The translations under genes and the position numbers were made by a program. A DNA stretch of 64,000 bases, taken from NCBI GenBank assembly GCA_003952965.2, contig CM025851.1, positions 1,473,649 to 1,537,648 on the forward strand, written 5' to 3'. The notes below the pieces were generated by a model. The model did no database searches and had not been told where the DNA came from. It worked only from the letters and a program-made list of their open reading frames with translations. Below, piece after piece: positions 33,214 through 43,585 of the stretch (its first letter is position 1; each line of letters starts with the position of its first letter). This stretch comes from Morella rubra. Its lineage: Eukaryota; Streptophyta; Magnoliopsida; Fagales; Myricaceae.

Positions 33214-36200
33214 TCACAGATCCGCAAAAACGTGGTATGTTTTGGAGTCTACTGCAATAAGCCTCAAGGCCGCAATTGCTGCTGCAACGGACATGCAGCC
33301 GAAGAAACAAACGTTGAGCCAATGCCAAAGCTTCTGCAAAGGGTTGAGCTTATTCTTCTTTGCCACTAGATACATGTGGTTTGCAAGAATAAACGTCAAA
33401 GGGAATGTACTGATTGCCCCAGTGAGGCTCATGAAATCACCGAGGAACGGCAACAGAGCTGCAAGCAGCGTGTTAATAGCTAGGTAGCCACCTCTTACTG
33501 CAATCCTGAATGACAAGTTCCTCCATGAGATCGCACTTCCTTTAATCCCATACTTGGTATCCAGATACTCATACATTGGGCTTGCAAATATCTACAACCA
33601 GCGGAGGAAGCTTCTACTAGGTTAGTGCAGGGATAAGAAAAATGACAAGAAGATCCTGGAAAAGCAAATGCCATGAATAAAAACATTTACATGTAAAGCA
33701 ATGACTGTCTGCAGAAAGGCAGCAATGTTGGCCATCGCCTTGACCCAAATAGGACCGGTGACATTGTTGAGCAAATAAGACGATGTAGAAGATCCATAAG
33801 CCCAGTATCCAACAAAAGTAACAGCATACATGGGTAAAACCCCCACTGTGAACTGGAAGTACAAAGCTTTTAACATGTTGTCAACAACAGGCCGCCTCAC
33901 AGTTGCCTGTAACAATAAGATCGCAGGAAAAAGAGGGTTAGTTTTGAAAGCACGGATGGAAAACAAACATACGGAAAGAGACAGTTACTCCTTGGCATGC
34001 CCATTCTGCTTGCGGCCTCATATATTACAAATCGGAGCTCGGTGGCAGTTAGTATGAAGTCCACAAACTAGCTAAGATTTTTAAAAAAGCAGTACTACTG
34101 GCCTACATGTAGACCAAGAGAGAGAAAATTCACTACATCCTTTGCTTAGCAGAAAAGACAATAGAACATTCCCTCGTTCATTGGAAACTCAAGGGTAAGT
34201 ACTACTGGCCTACCTGTATCTCTGGAAGCATCCCCGTATTAAATGCAAAAACAAGATTAGCAGCTGCCCCTATTGATGTGAAGATTTTGCTTGTTGTTGT
34301 ACCTGGAATGTCATAATCCCTGGCTGGGGCTTGGATTCCTACAACAACAAAGAGAACGTGTTCAAAAATTTGGCACAACAAAGCTATTAGCTACAAAATT
34401 CATCCTTAATTGAGCTTGCTTAGACGAGTAACAGATAAAAGGCCGCCAATCAAACTCCCAAGGAAATAAATTAAAGGCAATCCTGACAAGATAAATCCTA
34501 GTAAATTTAAGGGGATTGAACTTGTCCCACCCCTCACAACAAAGTAAATAAAGTATGCACATCCTGCTTGGATGTGTAGCTCTGCTTGCGCATCTTGATT
34601 GGATGTGCAAATTGGAAGAAATTATAGGTCAGCCACTGTCTTTACAGAGAATATCACTTTAAGTACCAGCGATAGTAGACCAGTTGACAGATGCTCCCCA
34701 GACCATGGTTTTGCAAACCACATGATCAGGTTAGCTAATGCCCCAGTTAGTTTGTGAGATGCCAGCCTAAGAAACTAGTTCTGTCTACTAGCTTATTAAG
34801 TAGTTGATATTCTGTCTTCCATGGAACATAAAGAACAGAGTGCATACCATTAAGTGAATAAGTTCAAATGGTAAGCAGGATTCTGGAACAAAACACCAAA
34901 GCACGCGATCTTACCATTTTGAAGTGACAGCACGAATGCTATGACAATATAGACCAGGCTGAAGAATGTTGAAAATCCAAGCCAAATCCTTAGTGCTGAC
35001 AAATGGGGTATACCTACGGCAAACAAGGCACATACAAACCCAGCTATAACAATACAGTAGGGGAGCTTCAGCAGATGGTCGTCCCTAAAGAGAACATATA
35101 CAGCCTGCAGTATAGCCAATGCATAGAAAAAAGGTTCAGAAATAATTCAAACTTTAATCACTGCATCTGGGGGACTTATTTCAATTTAAGAAGTAGAATC
35201 CTCCACTTGTATTTGTGCAGATAGCTCAACAGTGATTATCAGGAAGGCCTGTCTTTGCCCAGTTATAAGAATAATGAACACTAACTGGCTAACTGCCCAA
35301 CTTGATATTTCGGAATATGCTAATGTGGTTCGAAAAGGAAAGCCCTTCCAGGGTATTTGAGATTACCTTTAGGGCCGAACCAGCCAAAATGATATACCCA
35401 GTGTTAATCATGAAAAGATTGACATATTGCAATCCCCATGTAAGAGAATAAGCCTTCCTACCTGCCATTAGAAGAACTCCCTGACATGAAGGTGGCTCAG
35501 GTAGAAAATAATAGAAAAGGGTCTAATAAATTCTCATCTGTGGTTTGCCTTTTGCTCATACCATATATAAATCCAGCCAGATCTCTGTATCTGATGTGCC
35601 TCTTCCCCCCAAATTCATGGAGCTTGGCAATAAGAGCATTCGCATACAAAGAGATAGCGGTGGCTACTATCAAACCAACTACGCCAATCGTCCAACCCAG
35701 GGGCACCATGATAGTCCCAGAGTATCCGAGCACATAAGCACTGTTGATACCAGTAGTCAGTACGAAGCCCACTTGAAACCATGAATCTGTTTTCAGAAGA
35801 GCAAAGGTGCAATGAGCTCAAAAAAATATACATTACCATATGGTAATTGAACTGCTTCATCATTGAAGATGGCCCAGATACAAAACTATATGCGTCCTTC
35901 CTGTGTTATTTGCAGCAGGGACGAGTTTAAAATTGTAAAGATGTTCAAAGTATAGCTGAGCATAATTGAGCGAGAAGGCCTGTTATGAAATATGTTATCG
36001 AACCGGAAGCCCGATTCTTCTTAGCAGTCAAAACACAGAAAACGACAAAAACCAAATTCCATTGGTTTTGAAAGAGAAAAATAGTCAAGTATACTCTCAG
36101 GGAAAATAGAAAAAAAAATTCCCAGTATCCAACCAATTATTTACAGAAAAGAATAAATACCGTCAAAATTCTCTCCTGCTCCTTATCTCACGCTCCCCAA

Positions 36201-36405
36201 ATAAAATCACTTCCACTATTAAGTGCGTGCCCACTCCAACCTCCAAAAACTAATCGAAAAATTAAAATGAAGATGGAAATGGAAGAGAAAGTAAGACAAA
36301 AACGAAACCTTTGCTAATCTGATGAGCGGTTTCTGGGATATCTACGGTCAACTTATCCTCGTCGTACATTTTCCGAGAATAAGAATCGTCTTCAATGCCT
36401 TCCAT
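33214..36405 (-). CDS. ProT: Proline transporter ProT (AAAP family), intact copy
   Basis: Seven exons (36309-36405, 35562-35786, 35367-35461, 34915-35104, 34214-34338, 33691-33906, 33214-33591) join in frame to 441 residues. The protein follows plant ProT from end to end: ETAHQIS...[73 protein letters not shown], the long [20 protein letters not shown] segment, and a C-terminus ending YHVFADL. Ten to eleven membrane helices are expected. Known substrates of the clade are proline, glycine betaine and GABA, imported by proton symport at the plasma membrane, often under salt or drought stress. The start is the ATG of MEGIEDD (36405). The frame stays open upstream to 36546 but has no ATG there. 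A damaged tandem copy lies upstream at 37165-39851. Confidence 0.95.
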
Positions 36406-36738
36406 GCTTAACTCCTGGTTCGGCTCCCCTCTTTGTCCTCCCAGGAAAGCTATCTCCTTCTCCTCCTCCTCCTCAACAATACCGGTGAGAGCCAGCGTGT
36501 CCAATCGGGGTGTCTCTTCCCTTCTATATATACTGTGAAAAGCCACGAATAAAGCAATTCCGCATTAATTACAACCAGCGAATCCCAGACCGAGCAGTTA
36601 TTTTAAGAAACGATTCACTATTCCCAGTGCGAATCCTGGGACACTTCCTCTTCAGCCTGTCGGTGCGAATCCCAAAGCCAAAGACCCTGGGCACAAACTT
36701 TTGTTTTGGGAGAGTATAAGCTAATAGCCGTAGCACGT

Positions 36739-37011
36739 CCTTGAAGTAACGATTCAGAGCTCAGAAAAAAATTTTATGAAATAACAAAACTGCAATTTTA
36801 ATTCTTGAAGATGCCCACTTATCTTTATCAACTTGTTTTTTGCACTTCCTTGATCTCTCAAAATCAGGGGATTAATAAGAAAATCTTACTAAAATTTTGA
36901 AATTTGAAAAATCGAAATTATCTCAATAGATAAACAGCATGAACAAACGTTTCATCCTCAAATTACCTTTTGTTTGTTTGCCAATTATTGTGGATGTGGG
37001 ATTAGAATGTG
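36739..37011 (-). repeat. Inverted copy of the spacer repeat, beside ProT copy 1
   Basis: This is the reverse complement of 29688-29949 with near-perfect identity from 36771. It lies just upstream of the intact ProT gene. The left margin (36700-36770) lacks short blocks that are present in the equivalent place beside ProT copy 2. Confidence 0.85.
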
Positions 37012-37164
37012 GCAGCTCTCCCGAAGCGGAAAAATAAAATCTTCTTACAATGAAGTGCGCGCAAAGGGAATGCCTCCGAAACCTTTCTAATCTGAAGAGT
37101 GGATTCTAGTCAAGTGGTCAAGTACAAGGAATCACGAAATTCCTCAGTCCAACCATTTTCCGAA

Positions 37165-39851
37165 GAATAAAGGCGTCATTGTGGTAAGTCTACTGCAATC
37201 CTCGCAATTGCTGCTTAACGTTGAGCCTGCCAAAGCTTCTGCGCTCTTTGCCATGTGGTTTGCAAGAATAAACGTAATGTACTGATTGTCTCATGAAATT
37301 CGTGTTAATAGCTAGGTAGCCTCTTACTGCTCCTGAATGACAAGTTCCTCCATGAGAAAATCATACTTGGTATCCAGATACTCATACGGCAAAATCTCGG
37401 AGGAAGCTTCTACTAGGTTAGTGCTGACAAGAAGATCCTGAATGCCATGAATAAAAACATTTACATGTAAAGCAATGACTGTCTGCAGAAAGGCAGCAAT
37501 GTTGGCCATCGCCTTGACCCAAATAGGACCGGTGACATTGTTGAGCAAATAAGACGATGTAGAAGATCCATAAGCCCAGTATGTAACAGCATACATGGGT
37601 AAAACCCCCACTGTGAACTGGAAGTACAAAGCTTTTAACATGTTGTCAACAACAGGCCGCCTCACAGTTGCCTGTAACAATAAGATCGCAGGAAAAAGAG
37701 GGTTAGTTTTGAAAGCACGGATGGAAAACAAACATACGGAAAGAGACGTTACTCCTTGGCATACATATATTTCTCGGTGGCGTATGAAGTTAGCCAGTAT
37801 ACTGGCCTACATGTAGACCAGCTTTGCTTATAGAAACGTTCATTGGAAACTCAAGGGTAAGTACTACTGGCCTACCTGTATCTCTGGAAGCAATTAAATG
37901 CAAAAACAAGATTAACCATTTTGCTTGTTGTTGTACCTGGAATGTCATAATCCCTTGGGGCTTGGATTCCTCGTGTTCAAAAATTTGGCACAACAAAGTA
38001 TTAGCTTAATTGAGCTTGCTTAACGAGTAACAGATGCGCAATCCTGACAAGATAATCCATTGAACTTGCAAAGTAAATAAAGTATGCACATCCTGCTTGG
38101 ATTGTAGCTCTGTGCGCATCTTGATTGGATGTGCAAATTGGAAGAAATTATAGGTCAGCCACTGTCTTTACAGAGACTTTAAGTACCAGCGATAGTAGAC
38201 CAGTTGAGATGCTCCCCAGACCATGGTTTTGCAAACCACATGATCAGGTTAGCTAATGCCCCAGTTAGTTTGTGAGATGCCACCTAAGACTATATAGCTA
38301 GTTGATAATGGAGAACAGAGTGCATACCATTAAGTGAATAAGTTCAAATGGTAAGCAGGATTCTTCTTACCATTTTGAAGTCACGAATGCTATGACAATA
38401 TAGGCTGAAGAATGTTGAAAATCCAAGCCAAATCCTTAGTGCTGACAAATGGGGTATACCTACGGCAAACAAGGCACATACAAACCCAGCTATAACAATA
38501 CAGTAGGGGAGCTTCAGCAGATGGTCGTCCCTAAAGAGAACATATACAGCCTGCAGTATAGCCAATGCATAGAAAAAAGGTTCAGAAATAATTCAAACTT
38601 TAATCACTGCATCTGGGGGACTTATTTCAATTTAAGAAGTAGAATCCTCCACTTGTATTTGTGCAGATAGCTCAACAGTGATTATCAGGAAGGCCTGTCT
38701 TTGCCCAGTTATAAGAATAATGAACACTAACTGGCTAACTGCCCAACTTGATATTTCGGAATATGCTAATGTGGTTCGAAAAGGAAAGCCCTTCCAGGGT
38801 ATTTGAGATTACCTTTAGGGCCGAACCAGCCAAAATGATATACCCAGTGTTAATCATGAAAAGATTGACATATTGCAATCCCCATGTAAGAGAATAAGCC
38901 TTCCTACCTGCCATTAGAAGAACTCCCTGACATGAAGGTGGCTCAGGTAGAAAATAATAGAAAAGGGTCTAATAAATTCTCATCTGTGGTTTGCCTTTTG
39001 CTCATACCATATATAAATCCAGCCAGATCTCTGTATCTGATGTGCCTCTTCCCCCCAAATTCATGGAGCTTGGCAATAAGAGCATTCGCATACAAAGAGA
39101 TAGCGGTGGCTACTATCAAACCAACTACGCCAATCGTCCAACCCAGGGGCACCATGATAGTCCCAGAGTATCCGAGCACATAAGCACTGTTGATACCAGT
39201 AGTCAGTACGAAGCCCACTTGAAACCATGAATCTGTTTTCAGAAGAGCAAAGGTGCAATGAGCTCAAAAAAATATACATTACCATATGGTAATTGAACTG
39301 CTTCATCATTGAAGATGGCCCAGATACAAAACTATATGCGTCCTTCCTGTGTTATTTGCAGCAGGGACGAGTTTAAAATTGTAAAGATGTTCAAAGTATA
39401 GCTGAGCATAATTGAGCGAGAAGGCCTGTTATGAAATATGTTATCGAACCGGAAGCCCGATTCTTCTTAGCAGTCAAAACACAGAAAACGACAAAAACCA
39501 AATTCCATTGGTTTTGAAAGAGAAAAATAGTCAAGTATACTCTCAGGGAAAATAGAAAAAAAAATTCCCAGTATCCAACCAATTATTTACAGAAAAGAAT
39601 AAATACCGTCAAAATTCTCTCCTGCTCCTTATCTCACGCTCCCCAAATAAAATCACTTCCACTATTAAGTGCGTGCCCACTCCAACCTCCAAAAACTAAT
39701 CGAAAAATTAAAATGAAGATGGAAATGGAAGAGAAAGTAAGACAAAAACGAAACCTTTGCTAATCTGATGAGCGGTTTCTGGGATATCTACGGTCAACTT
39801 ATCCTCGTCGTACATTTTCCGAGAATAAGAATCGTCTTCAATGCCTTCCAT
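37165..39851 (-). pseudogene. Second, damaged copy of ProT
   Basis: Exons 1-3 (39755-39851, 39008-39232, 38813-38907) are identical to the intact gene at a fixed offset of 3446 bases. Exon 4 (about 38370-38550) lost two 5-base blocks, which shifts the frame inside the LGFSTFFSL region. Exon 5 (about 37873-37971) lost several blocks. Exon 6 (37465-37671) lost 9 bases in frame (VTFVGYWAY becomes VTYWAY). Exon 7 (about 37165-37395) has lost roughly 150 of its 378 bases in many pieces. Substitutions are rare; nearly all differences are short deletions. As read it cannot encode a transporter. Either it is a young pseudogene or the stretch from about 36.7 to 38.4 kb is poorly assembled. Confidence 0.85.
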
Positions 39852-40170
39852 GCTTAACTCCTGGTTCGGCTCCCCTCTTTGTCCTCCCAGGAAAGCTATC
39901 TCCTTCTCCTCCTCCTCCTCAACAATACCGGTGAGAGCCAGCGTGTCCAATCGGGGTGTCTCTTCCCTTCTATATATACTGTGAAAAGCCACGAATAAAG
40001 CAATTCCGCATTAATTACAACCAGCGAATCCCAGACCGAGCAGTTATTTTAAGAAACGATTCACTATTCCCAGTGCGAATCCTGGGACACTTCCTCTTCA
40101 GCCTGTCGGTGCGAATCCCAAAGCCAAAGACCCTGGGCACAAACTTTTGTTGGAGTTGGGATCTTTTTCC
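38400..40170. repeat. Tandem duplicate of 34954-36700 (offset 3446, near-identical)
   Basis: ProT exons 1-3, introns and upstream flank are repeated base for base, apart from exon 4 margins. The match runs into the spacer repeat on both copies. Such identity including introns means the duplication is very recent or artefactual. Confidence 0.9.
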
Positions 40171-40204
40171 GTATTTTATAGTATATAGCTAATAGCCGTA
40201 GCAC

Positions 40205-40571
40205 TAAAAAGGAGTAGGGTCCTTGAAGTACCTTACGATTCAGAGCTCAGAAAAACGTACTTCATTTTTTTGAAAAAACAAAACTGCGATTTTAATTCTT
40301 GAAGATGCCCACAATCTTTATCAACTTGTTTTTGCACTTCCTTTCTCTCTCAAAATCAGGGGATTAATAAGAAAATCTTACTAAAATTTTGAAATTTGAA
40401 AAATCGAAATTATCTCAATAGATAAACAGCATGAACAAACGTTTCATCCTCAAATTACCTTTTGTTTGTTTGCCAATTATTGTGGATGTGGGATTAGAAT
40501 GTGGCAGCTGGAGGGACAGCAAGTAATATGTTTTTTTTAGTCCGGAAGTGCTTGTTAGCCTTTATTCTCTG
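40205..40571 (-). repeat. Inverted copy of spacer repeat, beside ProT copy 2
   Basis: Reverse complement of 29608-29955, with several small indels. Compared with the copy at 36739-37011 it extends further, into the segment containing TTAGTCCGGAAGTGCTTGTTAG. Confidence 0.85.
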
Positions 40572-40588
40572 TTGTTGAGCAAGGCTCT

Positions 40589-42034
40589 TATTAAGATATC
40601 AGTCCCTATCGGGCTTTGGAAGTGGCCTCTCACCAAACATAGAAAAAAAAAAAAAAAAAAAAAAAGAAGAAGTGATTGGACCACTTTTTTATTTTATAAA
40701 AATGCAATTTGACATTTTATTTATTGAGCGACTATAATAAAGTTGAACTCATTGGCCCCTGTCCGGTCAAAGAAGCATTTGATTCAAGTCCACTTGACCA
40801 CTTCCGCACTCCCTTTCCTCAGATGGCGAGGTGTGGATTTTGTTTATATTTTTGAAGTTGCTTTTCATGGTAATTGTGTGTGTTCAGATAACTGACATCC
40901 TTTTTCTCCGCCTTATCAATTGAAAATTTGAAAGGGACGCAGTTTGTACGTTTCGTGTAGCTCCTCCTAATAAAACAACTTTGAAAGTTGGACGGAATAC
41001 GTCAATCAAAGACTAATAATCATGTCTACATACAATTTCAGTACATGTTTGGATTGAGTTGGGCACTCCGCATAAAACTCGCTCACAAACCCAAGAGGTT
41101 CTTCTTTGATAAATAATAAGAGATTAGTGGGCAGCTTTGTTCTTTTCTTTGTCATGATTGTCTATACCTACTTTCAATTACGAGACTAATTATTCCCCTT
41201 AAGCATTCCACTAACATTTGTAGTCATTGAAAAAGTCGCTTTACTTCTCCACTTATTTTTTAAAAAAATTATTCATTGGAAAAGAAAAAGATTCTTGGGT
41301 AGTGACCCAAAATATAATTTAAAATAGCAAAATAGAATTGGGGAGTAGGAAACATGGGCCCGCTCTTCAGTTTTAACACACAAAAGATAACTGACGGAAT
41401 TTGAGTGCAAAACTTTCTTACAACCAGGCCTATTGTTTTACGTAATTTCAAAAGAAAACCTATTTCATATATTTCTTCTACGTAGACAACCTGCACACAA
41501 TTTTATCCGATAACTTTGCGTGAAACTCTTTCCAATGTGTTAGGTGGTGTAGGTTAACGTAACATCAGTTGGATATCCTGCCAGATTATCCTGACTTGGA
41601 CTTCGTTTTTGTGTTTAATTTGTTTTGATAACGATCTTGAATCAATCACGTGGAAATTTTAAACCCAACCCCCTTTTATAAATCGGTATGTGAATGTAAT
41701 CTTATTGGAGTGAGTTGACCCACGTTTCCACTCTGTCTCAGAGATAAGTACAAGCCCTAGGTTAGGTAGTCTTAAATCTGTTTTGAAGAACAAAAAGGGT
41801 AACACACGACACCTGTGACTGTTTTACACGGGCGCAGTTCCAGGCCTACCAACCAATATTTCCGCATATGGGCTTGAGATCTTGAGTACGCAATTCGGCC
41901 ACGAGCGTCGGCCCCTAGACAGTAGACACAATCTTCTTGGATTCACACATACGGCGCTGTCAACCGCATGGGCCCATCAAAATAATTTCGCCCCACGGGA
42001 TCTTTGTTACAAGCGCCAACGTCGGTACAAAAGT
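40589..42034 (-). repeat. Inverted spacer repeat, right part, split by a ~1.2-kb insertion
   Basis: 40589-40640 is the reverse complement of about 30127-30178, and 41859-42034 continues as the reverse complement of 29951-30122. The two parts are collinear, so they are one copy interrupted at about 40641-41858. The insert begins with an A-run of about 23 bases (40643-40665) and contains no recognisable coding sequence. Its identity is unknown. Confidence 0.7.
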
Positions 42035-42601
42035 GAGGCACAAACAAAATCTTGATTGGTCTTTACTTTCCCTTGGCTAATCGAGTAGCGTGCAGCGCTC
42101 TGAGGGTCTTTTTCTCATTCCGTCGGTGGTAAGGAACAATAAGAAATTGTTGGAATAAGCTCCAACACCTCAACTAAACGTTAGCGTTGTTGTCTTGTTT
42201 CGAGATCCTTTTAATTGCGACACATTCTTCATACCTAGACTGAAATATCTGGGTAGAGCTAAAGGGGAATGCGGATGCTGTCCGTTGAAGAATTATGCTT
42301 CAAACCAGAGCTGCTGGTGCAGCCAAAGAGTATCCAACTAGCTGAGTAAATTGGGTGATAGATGTGCATAGAGTAATGAATAAATTCGGCAGGTTGGTGA
42401 AAAAGAGAGTAGGGCTTTTATATGATAACCCCATTAACCATTTAGCTCTGTTTCAAAACGAAGAGGTTCTATTTCATCCAAGCTACATTTTACAGACAAT
42501 TTCAACGATAGGACCAAGTACAAACACACACTAATAAACACAACTTATCTCTACACAACACCCCAGCAAACCATTAATTATACATTAATTGCATCTCCTA
42601 G
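42035..42601. other. Intergenic: lectin gene 3' side
   Basis: No gene, repeat or RNA was recognised. The last ~150 bases before the lectin stop codon are probably its 3' UTR. Confidence 0.4.
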
Positions 42602-43585
42602 TTAACCCTTCAAACCATCGCTATTTTTCTGGACAACCACATCGACCTTCTCGTATCCGAAATCCACAGCGTACACGGGACACTTCGCCACGTGCCTTTT
42701 GGCAAAGATCACCCACAGAAACAGCGCCACGAAAGCCACCAACGCCCCGCACGCCGTGGCCAGAATCAGCCCCCCCATCACCGTTAACGGACAAATTTTC
42801 CTCTTACCCTTCCGCACGAGCTCACCACCACCCTCCTTTACCGCATAAGCCCTCGGATCTGCCGGTAGCGAGTGCATCGAATTCGGAAACTTTCGCATTC
42901 TGAACCTCCACGAATAGATTGTAGTACTCTGCGTCGAGTTCACATTCCGCGAAGCTATGCCCACGCGCATTTCCTCGTCCCTCCACATTCGGGCCAAATC
43001 AACGCCATGCGCGAAGATCGGATTGGAAGGCCTCGTGTCCCCGGATTTATTCAGCCGAACTTCTAGCCTCTTCCAGCTCGCATCGTAATCGATCCAAGAT
43101 TTCAACTTGTCCCCGTTGTTCAGAGAGGAGACTACTTCATTCACATTGATTCCCACGCCCATAAATTTGTTGTCTTTGGAGAGAGCGAATGAGCCTCCTC
43201 CAACAGTCGACCATTTTGACCAAGATCCACCCGGAACGAAGACGAGAGCCAGGCCCTCGCCGTCACCGCTGCGGCTCCCAAGAGAAATTGAGAATGAGAA
43301 CTCCGTGGAGAACGATATCCGATCTGCATTGACGAACTTGAATGGTTCTGTGCGGATGAGAAGCCCGGTGCTCAAGGTTGACGGTCGCGTGAGTTTCACA
43401 CACGGCGGGCCGTTGTTAACGACCACCTCGGCGTCGCCGAAGAGGGCAGTTTCGGAATCGAAGTTGGGGTTGTTGGTTAGGGTTCGAGGGAAAGTGAGAG
43501 ATGATGTGGGCTTTGAAAATAGGGCTACGGCAAGGACAACTAAAAGGGAAAAACAGTTGTGCCGGAAAATGGGAAGTTCAGCCAT
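42602..43585 (-). CDS. Legume-lectin-domain membrane protein without kinase domain
   Basis: A single exon encodes 327 residues. Residues 1-29 are a signal peptide. About residues 30-232 form a legume-type (L-type) lectin beta-sandwich: LTFPRTL start, ISFSTEFSFSI, GEGLALVFVPGG, and IYSWRF at the end. A membrane segment follows (about 266-295), then a 30-residue cytosolic tail without kinase domain. It resembles the extracellular and membrane parts of L-type lectin receptor kinases but stops early; plants have similar stand-alone membrane lectins. Canonical metal/sugar-binding positions look altered: the usual ADGLAF is GEGLAL, and the VEFDT-type strand is GVGINVN (residues 143-149). Carbohydrate binding may therefore be lost or changed. 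The ATG at 43585 immediately precedes the signal peptide. Confidence 0.85.
   Translation of the reverse strand: MAELPIFRHNCFSLLVVLAVALFSKPTSSLTFPRTLTNNPNFDSETALFGDAEVVVNNGPPCVKLTRPSTLSTGLLIRTEPFKFVNADRISFSTEFSFSISLGSRSGDGEGLALVFVPGGSWSKWSTVGGGSFALSKDNKFMGVGINVNEVVSSLNNGDKLKSWIDYDASWKRLEVRLNKSGDTRPSNPIFAHGVDLARMWRDEEMRVGIASRNVNSTQSTTIYSWRFRMRKFPNSMHSLPADPRAYAVKEGGGELVRKGKRKICPLTVMGGLILATACGALVAFVALFLWVIFAKRHVAKCPVYAVDFGYEKVDVVVQKNSDGLKG

Noticed and set aside
32843-33328. 161-codon minus-strand frame overlapping the ProT 3' end
   Set aside because: It is a different frame from the well-supported ProT last exon and has no domain of its own.
36406-36546. N-terminal extension of ProT beginning MAFHS (also 39852-39992 in copy 2)
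   Set aside because: The first codon is GTG, not ATG. The frame is closed by a TAA shortly upstream. The first ATG, at 36405, gives a normal ProT length.
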